Source: Paragorgia papillata (Eukaryota; Cnidaria; Anthozoa; Scleralcyonacea; Coralliidae). From it: a DNA stretch of 64,000 nucleotides. A model generated the notes under the pieces. The model saw only the letters and a list, made by a program, of their open reading frames with translations, ran no database searches and was not told the origin of the DNA. Made by a program: the position numbers and the translations under genes. Of this stretch, positions 20,282 to 29,346 are shown piece by piece (the stretch's first letter is position 1; each line of letters starts with the position of its first letter). The stretch lies in assembly GCA_035771165.1 (NCBI GenBank), contig JAWNZC010000027.1, forward strand, positions 186,001 to 250,000. Reading direction: 5' to 3'.

Positions 20282-21034
20282 CAGTGGCGTAAATTTGGGC
20301 TAGGGTGCCCCTGACCCAAACTGAAAAGGGTCCCCCTCCGGCCCCTGGGGACCTAGGGCGGAAAGCCCCCGAATTGAATTTCACATGCCCCAGAAGTGCA
20401 TTTTCGGCGATTTTTGCGAGGAATTTTCCAAAAAATTAATCGGTATAACAAGGGGAAATTCATCATTCTATATATCAAACGTTTGTTGGATTATAAGAAT
20501 ATTTATCAACCCGTTGATACCGGCAGGTCTATCTTATATCAAGAATATAATCACTGACGAAATTACCGTAATCACGTAACTACATCGTTGAAAACTCACC
20601 TTAATTTAAACACAGATTTATTTACAAACAAAACAAAACAAAACAAAACAAAACAAAACAAAACAAAACAAAACAAAACAAAACAAGCTAACCTGCCTCT
20701 TACACTGCTGCATTAAAAGAAAAAAGAAAACATTTTGTTTTTATGATTTGGGTGAACACAAAAATGGTTAGTCTAACTGGTAGCTATGCCTGAGATAATA
20801 CAGGTCTTTTGCCATTTTGAAATTGATCCTGTTTGAAATCTGAGACTGTTTGAAACTTCGTACCAATATTTAAATGATGGAAAGCTATATCCAGTTCAAC
20901 GACGACTGACGGTTTCCCAATAAATATGTGAAAATGACGGAATCCCCATAAAGGACATCCTGGCTCCGCCCCCCCCCCTGTGACAGGGGGCCCCCGGCTG
21001 TTGCCGGGCAGCGCCTATAGGAGTCACGCCACTG
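20282..21034. mobile_element. hAT-type non-autonomous transposon (MITE)
   Basis: The ends are CAGTGGCGTAAATTTG on the left and AGTCACGCCACTG on the right, hAT-like short inverted repeats. An eight-base target duplication flanks it: GCAGCGGC (20274-20281) and GTAGCGGC (21035-21042), one mismatch. GC-rich blocks lie near both ends (CCCTCCGGCCCCTGGGG and GGGGGCCCCCGG) and there is an (AAAAC)n tract inside. No transposase is present. Confidence 0.88.
20617..20688 (+). repeat. (AAAAC)n microsatellite
   Basis: About fourteen uninterrupted AAAAC-type pentamers inside the hAT MITE. Confidence 0.9.
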
Positions 21035-21240
21035 GTAGCGGCATATAAAGCACAATAAAAAAATGCAATTTATGCCTATAGAAGAAAAGCTGCTATTGAT
21101 GAAAGCAAAGAAGAAACACTTTCTAAATAAACGATCCGAACTCTTTTCGAAGTGCCGACATGTAACTAAACACCAACTCAATTAGTGACATTAACATAAC
21201 CAATGTAATATATCTTAAGAATAGTGGAACCTAATCTGTC

Positions 21241-21283
21241 GTTGCCTGAAGATCGGATATAGCGTGAAACTCAGAGTAGCAAC
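21241..21283 (+). ncRNA. Hammerhead ribozyme, variant core CTGAAGA
   Basis: Stem I GTTGC pairs with GCAAC, five perfect pairs. The core CTGAAGA differs only at the tolerated position 7. Stem II is short (CG/CG around GATATAG). GAAA is followed by stem III ACT/AGT with loop CAG and cleavage triplet GTA. Compared with 15445-15485, the stem I and stem III pairs have changed together, which supports a real RNA fold. It sits at the 3' end of the Penelope fragment. Confidence 0.72.
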
Positions 21284-21299
21284 AGCATTGGACCTCAAT

Positions 21300-21301
21300 T
21301 A

Positions 21302-21370
<69 letters not shown>
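21300..21370. repeat. (TA)n tract
   Basis: Almost pure TA repeat between two Penelope-type ends; the hammerhead on the minus strand begins eight bases beyond it. Confidence 0.95.
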
Positions 21371-21373
<3 letters not shown>

Positions 21374-21377
21374 CAAT

Positions 21378-21420
21378 CTACAGACACGGTGTTTCGCTGT
21401 ACAACAGCTCATCAGTGTAG
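21378..21420 (-). ncRNA. Hammerhead ribozyme, type I, different family
   Basis: On the minus strand: stem I CTACA pairs with TGTAG (five pairs), core CTGATGA, stem II GCTG/CAGC closing TTGTA, core GAAA, stem III ACA/TGT with loop CCG, cleavage triplet GTC. All core positions are canonical and every stem is perfect. This is the best-formed ribozyme in the window. Confidence 0.85.
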
Positions 21421-21629
21421 CTTGGAACAATCTGAATGAATTTCATCAATTACTTATACACATGCGATCGTCGGTGACAACCGCATTTGGGACAGCATCG
21501 GTGAAATACATTCAGATAGCGTGAAGTGCGCATGGGCCCAGAGTGCTCAAACTTCCACAAGGGTAGTGAGCGTTGATTATCGCTAATAGGTACCCACGGC
21601 AACTTCGCAGAGTGCTCAACAACACCGAA

Positions 21630-21665
<36 letters not shown>

Positions 21666-21790
21666 ACAAACAAAGTGTTGTTCGCGAAATGTCGAAAAGT
21701 GCTCAATACCGTAAAGATAGAGCGAATATACTATGCTGTGAAACTGACAGTAGCGACCATCAACATTTGAGGTAAGCCCACTTATAGTAT
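21421..21790. repeat. Divergent Penelope-type terminal fragments and short (TA)n
   Basis: Phrases such as GAGTGCTCAA (near 21540, 21612 and 21697) and GCGAAATG recur as in the terminal repeats at 15315 and 25560. A (TA)n lies at 21633-21661. At about 21738-21757 a GAAACTGACAGTAGCGACC half-hammerhead is visible without a clear 5' core. No coding sequence is recognisable. Confidence 0.5.
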
Positions 21791-21904
21791 GTATATATAT
21801 ATATACTGTAGAAGATGTTGTAAAAACCTTTGGCAGAGTGCTCGATGGGAATCCAGAGCATATTATAGTTAAAGTTCAAAGACTCAACAGGTTTGATTAG
21901 ACAT

Positions 21905-21955
21905 TTTATTACTATTTAGTTTCGTGCCACAAATATTGTGTGGTACTCTTCTATA
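21905..21955 (-). ncRNA. Hammerhead remnant truncated at a (TA)n boundary
   Basis: The minus strand reads GAAGAG, then a strong stem II (GTACCACA ... TGTGGCAC), then CGAAAC and a stem III-like ACT/AGT followed by A. The first two core bases (CT) are replaced by the end of a (TA)n tract. Confidence 0.4.
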
Positions 21956-21989
21956 TATATATATATATATATATATTTATAAACCTCAT

Positions 21990-22315
21990 GGGGAGCACGG
22001 GTGGCGTGTGCTGTTAGGGCGCTGCCTCTCACCAATAGTTAAGCCCGGTCGGACGGGGTTAGCACTTGGATGGGTGACCGTTTGGGAATAGCCCCGTTCT
22101 CCACCAGCTTGGGACTTATGTGAGTAGAGTTTAGTTGATCTCTCCTGTGCTTCGAGGGTTTTTCGCCGGGTTCTCCGGTTTTCCTCCCTCCGTAAAATCA
22201 ACACCTAAGTCTTAGTTGTCTACACATAGGAGTTTGGTGTCAATTGGGACGAAAGTTCTGTTCCTCTCTCCTGCCACACGTTAAGTGGCAAATTTAATTA
22301 ATTCAAAAAAAATTC
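21990..22315 (+). mobile_element. 5S rRNA-derived SINE
   Basis: The 5' part (22035-22101) holds the 5S internal promoter: AGTTAAGCCCGGTC (box A), GGTTAGCACTTGGATGGG (intermediate element and box C) and TGACCGTTTGGGAATA. The middle (about 22140-22195) holds GGGTTTTTCGCCGGGTTCTCCGG. The 3' tail (22230-22290: TGTCAATTGGGACG ... TCTCTCCTGCCACA) matches the 3' end of the LINE at 51145-51202, so that LINE family probably mobilised it. It ends in AATTAATT/A-rich sequence. A functional 5S gene is excluded because the upstream third and the 3' stem are missing. Confidence 0.85.
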
Positions 22316-22560
22316 AAATTAATAATTCATGAGGAAAATTCAAAAGAAATTAATCTTTAATCAGTGCCTTTATAGTATGATATAAACCTATTAGCCTGTA
22401 CATAAATGTGATATAGACACTGATGTTTTATTAATCAGGTCTATATCACATATATATAGGCACATGAGGTCTATCTATATCACATATATACACACTTGTC
22501 CCTCAACAATCTCGACAAGGGTACGCTGGTAGCGACCCCATACGAGAGGGAGAGGCAACT
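22316..22560. repeat. Copy of the TTCATGAGGAAAA repeat family plus ATATAGACC motifs
   Basis: AATAATTCATGAGGAAAA (22320) is the same start seen at 23055, 59578 and, more divergently, 58800 and 62880. It is followed by repeats of GTCTATATCACATATATA. Confidence 0.5.
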
Positions 22561-22767
22561 TTTAGTTGCAAACAAGCTGTTTCTTAGATGAGAACTTTAT
22601 TCCTCTTTGCCTTGAATATAAAATGTGCGACTCTTTTGTATCACAGCGCATGCATGCTCCAATCACCAGTATGATAATTTATAGCCTCCCAAACTCGGTG
22701 ATTGACTTGCTTTATAACATTCGGCTTAATATTATCGGATATATATATTTAAAAAACACGTGTATTT

Positions 22768-22800
22768 AACAGACACGTGTTTCGCTGTACTACAGCTCAC
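22768..22800 (-). ncRNA. Hammerhead remnant truncated at a (TA)n boundary
   Basis: The minus strand reads GAGCTGTAGTACAGCGAAAC then ACACGTGTC. This is the 3' two thirds of the ribozyme type at 21378, but CTGAT is missing: the tract ATATATAGT joins directly to GAGCTG. Confidence 0.55.
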
Positions 22801-22826
22801 TATATATACATATATATATATATATA

Positions 22827-23295
22827 TATCCGATAAAGCCCGTACAGCAAGGCTTTTAAATGGCTTCTAAAATTCATCACTTCATACGTAGACTGGCGTA
22901 GTAATATTGAAAAGTAAGCTTATCTCAGCTATTAAAAACCAGCGAGAAACTTAGAGCGAGTCTATATCACATATATATTTCCGATACGCTTATGATTTTT
23001 CTTTGTGTTTTCCTCATGAATTATTAATGAGTTTTAGAAATATATTTCTAAAATTCATTAATAATTCATGAGGAAAACACAAAGAAAATCATGAGCGTAT
23101 CGCATCTATATATGTGATATAGATTATTTCTCGCTGGTTTTTAAAGGCTGAGATAAGCTTAATTTTCAAAATTACTACGCCAATGAACGTATGAAGTGAT
23201 TCTTTTTAGAAGCCATTTAAAAACCTTGCAGTACGGGCTTTATCGGCTCTAAAACACTCGGCTATCGCCTCGTGTTTTATATCCGATAAAGCCCT
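22827..23295. repeat. Long inverted repeat (arms ~210 bp)
   Basis: The left arm (about 22827-23035) mirrors the right arm (about 23042-23260), meeting at GAAATATATTTC. Arm content includes TCATGAGCGTATCG, CTCGCTGGTTTTTAA and GGCTTTATCGG. A direct copy of the right arm is at 55995-56223 and a divergent relative at 59570-59850. Confidence 0.88.
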
Positions 23296-23325
23296 CCTGC
23301 GAAATAAAAAAGCGTAATAAAACGT

Positions 23326-25200
23326 ATGAGATGGAAAGCTCACTTTTTTCTTAAGGGTGATAGAAATCCGTCAAAAAATAACCATTTCGGACTGCCTTCT
23401 AACAAAACACCTCCCACTGTTTTGGATTTCAAACCTTTCGAAGACGACTTAATAAAACTCATTGAAAACACCAAATTTCGGCATACGAGCAACCCATTTC
23501 AGGAATCTTTGGCAAACGATTTGAAGAAAATTAATTCGTCACCTAATATTTTTGTTTTCGCCGACAAAACTAGAAACATTTATGAAACCTCGCTCGACAC
23601 ATACAACAATCTTTTGCATGACAATATAACAAAAACATATAAACATGGATCAGAGGGCACCATAGAACAGATAGACAATGAACTGAAACACATTTCGAAT
23701 AACTTGGGAATTGGCGACCGTATTGAACACATGAAAAAACGCGAAACATTTATTTCACTCAAAGATCATAAGGATAATTTCGAAAACAACCCAACATGCC
23801 GATTAATTAATCCTGCTAAAAGTGAGTCCGGAAAGCTCAGCAAAGTAATTCTTGATAAAATCAACTCTAAGTTAAGGAACATTTTGAACGTAAATCAATG
23901 GAGAAGCACACAAGAAGTAATCGAATGGTTTGGCAACATTGAAGAGAAAAACAGACATACCTTCATTTCGTTTGACATTGTTAATTTCTACCCTTTAATT
24001 TCTGAAGACCTTCTGGACCAAGCATTATCTTGGGCCAGAAATTTGGCTATTATTACCGAAAGTGACATTTCAATAATAAAACACGCTAGAAAATCGCTCC
24101 TTTTCAACAACGAAAAACCGTGGATAAAAAAAGACAGCAACAGTTTATTTGATGTTACCATGGGTAGCTATGACGGCGCTGAAGTATGCGAACTAGTAGG
24201 CCTTTTCATTCTAAACGACCTAGGGAAAAAGTTTGGCAACCAAAATATTGGCCTATATAGAGACGACGGATTGGCAGTACTAAAAAATAAGACCGCTCGA
24301 TTGGCAGACAAAACAAGAAAAGATGTTCACAAAAGTTTCGAACAGTTTGGCTTAAAAATCACGGCAGAAGCAAATTTAATTTCAGTAAACTTTTTAGACG
24401 TTACTTTCGACCTAAGCAATGGAAAATACAAACCTTTTCGAAAGCCCAATGACGATCCATTATACATAAACAAGCAATCAAACCACCCACCAAGCATTTT
24501 AAGACAGCTACCTACATCAATCAACAAGCGCATTTCCCTCCTCTCGTCTGACGAGCGGACATTCCACGAAACCGCACCAATTTACCAAGATGCATTAAGG
24601 CGCAGCAATTTCAACCATGAGCTAAACTACACACAAGAAGCACCACAGCAAACACGCAGAAATAGACACCGCAATATCATCTGGTTTAACCCTCCATTTA
24701 ACAGAAATGTCAAAACAAACATAGGACGCAACTTTCTTAGCCTTATTGACAAGCACTTTCCACCAGGACACAAGCTTCACAAACTTTTTAACAGAAACAC
24801 AGTCAAGATTAGCTATAGTTGCATGAACAACGTCAAGTCTATTATCACGAAACATAATTCACGCACAATCAGGAAAAGCAAGCCACGAAGCATAGTTACA
24901 AGCAGTTGCAATTGCAGGATTAAGGACAATTGCCCACTACGTGGGCAATGCATGACAAACAACATAGTATACAAGGCATCTATTTCCATAAGCAACACGA
25001 ACATCACCAAGCAATACATTGGCATGACAGCAAGTACATTTAAAGAGCGATATCGTAACCATACTAAATCTTTCCAGAATAAAAAGTATTCAAATGAGAC
25101 GGAACTTTCGAAATACATTTGGAATCTAAAAGAAAAAACCCAAAGTTTCGACATAACCTGGTCTATACTAAAACACTCAATTTCTTACACGGGAGGATAA
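23326..25200 (+). CDS. Penelope-like reverse transcriptase with GIY-YIG endonuclease, intact ORF
   Basis: A 624-codon frame with no stop. The RT domain occupies the first two thirds: motif A-like TFISFDIVNFYPLISED (near 23965), motif B region MGSYDGAEVC (near 24160) and motif C GLYRDDGLAV (near 24255, catalytic DD). After a linker comes a Cys cluster (SCNCRIKDNCPLRGQC) and a GIY-YIG endonuclease (IVYKA ... KQYIGMTASTFKERYRNHTKSF, with Glu in ETELSKYIWNL, near 24960-25125). The FYP and YRDD signatures differ from the SLFTN and RYVDD of the canonical Penelope fragment at 63 kb, so it belongs to another clade. The frame after the stop still resembles the related fragment (LFIMKADKQLLLNKRSEI), so the real protein may once have run to about 25310, with the TAA at 25198-25200 a late change. 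The start codon is uncertain. A hammerhead-bearing terminal repeat follows at 25462. Confidence 0.85.
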   Translation: MRWKAHFFLKGDRNPSKNNHFGLPSNKTPPTVLDFKPFEDDLIKLIENTKFRHTSNPFQESLANDLKKINSSPNIFVFADKTRNIYETSLDTYNNLLHDNITKTYKHGSEGTIEQIDNELKHISNNLGIGDRIEHMKKRETFISLKDHKDNFENNPTCRLINPAKSESGKLSKVILDKINSKLRNILNVNQWRSTQEVIEWFGNIEEKNRHTFISFDIVNFYPLISEDLLDQALSWARNLAIITESDISIIKHARKSLLFNNEKPWIKKDSNSLFDVTMGSYDGAEVCELVGLFILNDLGKKFGNQNIGLYRDDGLAVLKNKTARLADKTRKDVHKSFEQFGLKITAEANLISVNFLDVTFDLSNGKYKPFRKPNDDPLYINKQSNHPPSILRQLPTSINKRISLLSSDERTFHETAPIYQDALRRSNFNHELNYTQEAPQQTRRNRHRNIIWFNPPFNRNVKTNIGRNFLSLIDKHFPPGHKLHKLFNRNTVKISYSCMNNVKSIITKHNSRTIRKSKPRSIVTSSCNCRIKDNCPLRGQCMTNNIVYKASISISNTNITKQYIGMTASTFKERYRNHTKSFQNKKYSNETELSKYIWNLKEKTQSFDITWSILKHSISYTGG

Positions 25201-25461
25201 AAAAGATGCAATTTATGTTTGGACGAAAAACTTTTCATCATGAAGGCAGACAAACAACTCTTACTAAACAAAAGATCAGAAATAGTTTCGACGTGTCGGC
25301 ACAAAAATAGATTTCGGATCAACAACCTAAACAATCAAAGGAATGCGCGCAACGTTTCGACGCCCACACCCACGCTCCAAATGAATGCGCCGGACGTTTC
25401 GACGCCCACACCCACGCCCCAACTAACGCATTTAAGCAGCCCACTAACCGATATTTTCCAG
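25201..25461 (+). other. Penelope-like 3' coding extension and untranslated region
   Basis: In a shifted frame (25219 onward) conserved Lys-rich sequence continues to about 25310. Then a short direct repeat, AACGTTTCGACGCCCACACC and ACGTTTCGACGCCCACACC, occurs at about 25350 and 25395. Confidence 0.5.
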
Positions 25462-25502
25462 TCGCCTGATGATCCCGTTTAGGGTGAAACCTCTGGTAGC
25501 GA
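25462..25502 (+). ncRNA. Hammerhead ribozyme at the 3' end of the intact Penelope-like element
   Basis: Identical in design and nearly identical in sequence to 15445-15485: TCGC, CTGATGA, CCC/GGG stem II, GAAA, ACC/GGT stem III, GTA triplet, GCGA. It begins the terminal repeat that runs to the (TA)n at about 25597. Confidence 0.82.
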
Positions 25503-25594
25503 AGACTTTAAGGTAAAACTATACTTTATACTTTGTATTTTGCTCTATCTATATGGTATTGAGCACTCTCTAACATTTCGTGAACCATAACTCA

Positions 25595-25643
<49 letters not shown>
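25503..25643 (+). repeat. Penelope-like terminal repeat followed by (TA)n
   Basis: AAGACTTTAAGGTAAAACTA and onward to GAGCACTCTCTAACATTTCG matches the two arms at 15315-15520. The (TA)n tract at 25597-25643 abuts it, as at 15.3 kb. Confidence 0.85.
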
Positions 25644-25646
<3 letters not shown>

Positions 25647-27043
25647 GAAGTTAAAACAAACGTTTTCGAACTACAGGCAATCGTGTTTTGTGTTTTGTGT
25701 ATCGAGAATCGTGTTTCCTATCAGAGGATTGTGTTTTGATTTTTTGTCTGTGATCAGTGTGTTTAGACCTTATATCTTAGCGCTGAATGTGACAACCTAG
25801 CTGCGTATGCATGTGATTGCACCTTCAATAACACTTCAGAACCTTTTACCTAAAACACCTCCACGTGCTCACTGCGATTTTGAAGTAGCCCGAGTGAACG
25901 CCTGACCAGGAGTCTTGTTTATTCATAACTAATCGCGATGCTATTAACATAAATTTATGCAGCTTATAAACGTAATAAAAAATAGTTCATCAGAACCACA
26001 CCAAACTGTCATTGCTTTGCAACCTCAGAACTCGCAGTGCATGTTAGGTCTATCTAATTATTAATTAAGTGAAATTACATATTGAAAAACCACGTGATCT
26101 GGTGTGTTCATAATCAAAGAAAAGTGTAGACGTTCTCTGACCAGAAAGTAATTCATCTTCAAACTTCCAACTGTTAGTTTTCAATGGGAGAAAGATACAG
26201 AGCAATGTTACAATACCAGGTCCTCTATATGCACAATATACACGTACTAAACTCACTTACTTACTTGTGACAAGTATCACATGAGCATGACGAGTATCAT
26301 TATCATTATCTCGCTTTAATACGTATCACTCAATTTACATATAAACCAACGATAAACTGAAGAAAACAATATCCAAAAGGAACAGGAGCGTTCTAAGTAA
26401 GTTCACATGTGTGCCGCCCAGCCAATATACATACGGGATAAATTGTCGATATCGGTCGCTTCCTAAAAAATTAAAACAAAACAGAAAAAATAAAGAAACA
26501 GGACGAATAGCTATTGGATTATCACAAGTTTAAAATAGTACTGGTGAAAAACGAACAACACTCGTAGTAATAACACTATAGGTCCCGAACAGTAATGTTA
26601 ATAAAGAAATACCAAATGGTTTTCCGTGTTTGGATACTCTGATCCAAACACGCGGGAAATTGCGAGACTGGAGAAAAGCGTAACAAAACACGAGCCGTAG
26701 GCGAGTGTTCTTAGGTTTTCGAAAGTCGAGCAATTTCCCAAGTGTTTTATTTCTTTTATAAAATAATCACAAGTGAATATGATATACTGTCCGACATTTT
26801 CAAAAAATCGTTTTGGCGGGAATTTTCCGTGTTTGGATACTCTGATCCGAACACGGCAATTGACCAACCAGAGCTCGCGTAGTATACATGTTATTTTATA
26901 AACAAAAATATGCAACTGAAATGTTGGCTTAACGTGGCTCCCTACTGTTTCTTAAACAGTTGAAGAAATGCAAGTTTCAACTTCAGAAAGTGCTGATAAA
27001 TATTTTGGAAGAGTGAAACTAACGTTATGTTTAGAGTTAAAAA
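25644..27043. other. No gene; short dispersed repeats
   Basis: The phrase TTTCCGTGTTTGGATACTCT followed by GATCC occurs at about 26621 and 26825. GTGTTTTGTGTTTTGTG and GTTTT-rich DNA lie near 25680. No coding potential or RNA was recognised. Confidence 0.45.
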
Positions 27044-27312
27044 CTGTTAACAGATGAGTTTCAGCCGTTGCTATGACAAAAGTGACGTTTCAAAAGGACC
27101 GTAAATTTACATTTAATTCAATTCGGTGACCCCAATATTTTTTTGTATTAAAACATTTATTTCAGTTATGTAATCAATAGGCAGATTTAAAAAAAATATC
27201 TGTAGATCCAATTTTTTTATCGAAGATAAAATTGGCTTCAATGTAAATTTACGGCCATTTTGAAACGTCACTGTTGTCATAGCAACGGCTAAAACGCTTT
27301 ATCTGTTAACAG
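27044..27312. repeat. Foldback element, arms ~75 bp
   Basis: CTGTTAACAGAT ... GCCGTTGCTATGACA ... GTAAATTTACAT on the left mirrors the right arm ending ATCTGTTAACAG. A MITE-like unit with no coding sequence. Confidence 0.85.
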
Positions 27313-28343
27313 TATTTGATGCCATGAACGTTAGATATTCTGCACGTAGTATGTGTAAATGAAATTCTTTCGTTTGATGACGTCATACAGTGACGTCATA
27401 GCGACATGAGTTATAAAACCCTATAATTTCCGCCAATTCATAAGTATTGCTAACTAAAGAAGTTTAACTCAAACCAGAATTGTTATGTGCAAAGTGGAAA
27501 AAAAAGTGCGCATGCGTTTCTCAATTGCGCAAATCTTAATGACTTTAGGGCCGTTTTAGTCAAATTTTAAGGGATATTATCAACAAAAAATAGAATAACT
27601 TTGTCATTTGTGGTTTATTCATAAAATCCATGCGTACTTTTTGGGAGACGTCTTTGGCCAAGTTGTAAACGAAGGAAAAGAAACTATTGGATAAATACTC
27701 TCGGAAATTATAGGCATCTTGTAAGCTCATGTCTTTGCGACTAATCAGGCGCGGGCCCTCCTCCTGGCTCCTGCCTGATCGGAGATTGATGGCTAAATAA
27801 GAGTTCAGCCATGCTTCCAAGCCAAGCTCTGCCGATTTCTAAATTCTGCCATTCAACTCAAATATCTCGTTTGTTTTTCCATCGTCTGTGTCCCGATGTC
27901 CTTAAAGTTTTTTTGCCAGCGATATTCTATAGCAAAGGGAGTTTGCTTTTTTGGTACTTTTTCTCACAAACTTTATCTGTTATCGTAATCGAAAAATGAC
28001 GTTATTATTCTTGGATTTTATACGGCCATTTTAAGTTTGAATGACAGCTCAATGTTGATGTACACTGGGGAATTTTCTGTTCAATTTTGACGTCATATCA
28101 TCAAGGTAAAGTCAAAATTGACGGTGTAACGTCAAAATTGTAAAGAAAACTCCGCTGTACATCAAAATTGAGCAGCAGCACAGTATTTATTTTAGCGTGA
28201 TTTAACCATTTGAACTGTTCAAAACTCTCTATACTCATCCAGATAAGCTTTAAGATTGAACAAAATAAATTGTCTCCATCAATCTCTTTTTAGTTCCTTG
28301 TAAAGAAACACCTGCTACCCTAAAACTCCAGCGGTTCTACCTA
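27313..28343. other. No gene; one small inverted repeat
   Basis: Around 28048-28172 TTGATGTACA ... TCAATTTTGACGTCA mirrors TGACGTT.AAAATTG and TGTACATCAA. TGACGTCA-type palindromes recur near 27375-27400. Nothing else was seen. Confidence 0.45.
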
Positions 28344-28611
28344 ATGTTCCGACTGAATGTAGGACTCCCAACAAGCTGCTTAGCTTTAGGAGTTATAATC
28401 CCCAGAACTGTATTGGAATTAAAACTTGTGGAACACCTACTGGCTGCTCTACCCCATCCATACACCCTACCCGGCAATGCGTGCCATATAACAAACAAGG
28501 TAGTCGAACTATGTGGTATTGTTGCTGTGAACAGTCCCGCTTTGGTTATAATTACCGAGTCTTGGTTAAATTCAAGCATCCCTGACGCTGGCTCCTGTAG
28601 CGATAGGTAAT

Positions 28612-28935
28612 AATCTCAATACATAACGCCGTGATCGACCTAGCCTACGTTAATAATTTACATACCAACCGTAATCTCTAGGGACCATTATATAATTATC
28701 TATACAGATACTGCATGTATATGCAAATATGAGAGCAGGAGTCGGCAATAAAAGAAGGCGCGGCTGTCGGAATAGCAAAGGTTCTCGTTGTAAGGCGAAG
28801 AGAAGATATAAGCCAGGAGATATCTATATTAGATATCTATATAGCCAAAAGTTAGTTAGATTTTAAAAGTGTAATAAATGAAAAATATTTTAAAGAAATA
28901 GCAACGCCCACGTTGACGACGTGTGAGATCGTAAC
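28612..28935. repeat. Probable LTR-like insertion in LINE 1
   Basis: About 320 non-LINE bases split the endonuclease reading. They contain CAATAAAAGAAGG and a nested repeat GATATCTATATTAGATATCTATAT. Ends and target duplication are not clear, so the LTR label is tentative. Confidence 0.35.
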
Positions 28936-29186
28936 ACCAACTACTAGCCTAACTAATTTAGAGGTAGACGGAAGCTCTATGGCTTTTACTTAAACTGGCC
29001 AGGATTCCTCGGCCTTACAGCTCAATCGTGGTTGTTGGCGTGTACTATCCACCGGGGCAGACTGTCGAAGATGAGAGGGAAATGTACCAGTATATCACCA
29101 AGGGACTTGATTCAGTACTGCATGACCGTCCATAAGCCGGTGTAATTATTGCAGGGAACTTCAACCAAATGAGACTGAATCTATTA

Positions 29187-29346
29187 TGCAGAATGCACTG
29201 TAATAGATTTAGATGTATTTACTTGTAATTAGATGCATGGATTTCCGGGGGACTTCCGGTGTAACGAACTGTATAAATAGTTGAGCAAATGCAAGTAATA
29301 AAAGTCTTATTGCGAGTTAACCTTTGAACAACGTCTCACAGACACA
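29187..29346 (+). mobile_element. Solo LTR, 160 bp
   Basis: TG ... CA boundaries (TGCAGAATGC to CAGACACA), a TATA-like TGTATAAATAG, and an AATAAAAG polyadenylation signal. ATCTATTA flanks both sides (29179-29186 and 29347-29354) as an apparent target duplication, longer than usual for LTR elements, so the exact ends could be a few bases off. Confidence 0.7.

Larger units (their letters stand above)
19895..21190 (+). pseudogene. Penelope-like element fragment: GIY-YIG region, split by a hAT MITE
   Basis: Coding parts at about 19895-20281 and 21043-21180 match, in order, the C-terminal third of the intact Penelope-like ORF at 23326-25200 and its continuation. Visible are a Cys-rich segment (TNECPIAGNC), the GIY-YIG core (VVYQAEV ... 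MNYIGVTTNEFEISYRNHTKSF), the catalytic-Glu segment (DTELSKHIWKLK), and after the insertion the Lys-rich end (LLMKAKKKHFLNKRSELFSKC). The RT part is missing on the left, where the sequence joins gypsy remains. One frame change is needed near 20000. The hAT-type insertion at 20282-21034 divides it. Confidence 0.8.

Noticed and set aside
20601..20700. CRISPR-like array
   Set aside because: The repeat is a simple AAAAC microsatellite without spacers; no CRISPR or prokaryotic signal exists in the window.
22035..22101. A functional 5S rRNA gene
   Set aside because: Only the internal promoter region is 5S-like; the terminal helix sequences are absent and a SINE tail follows.
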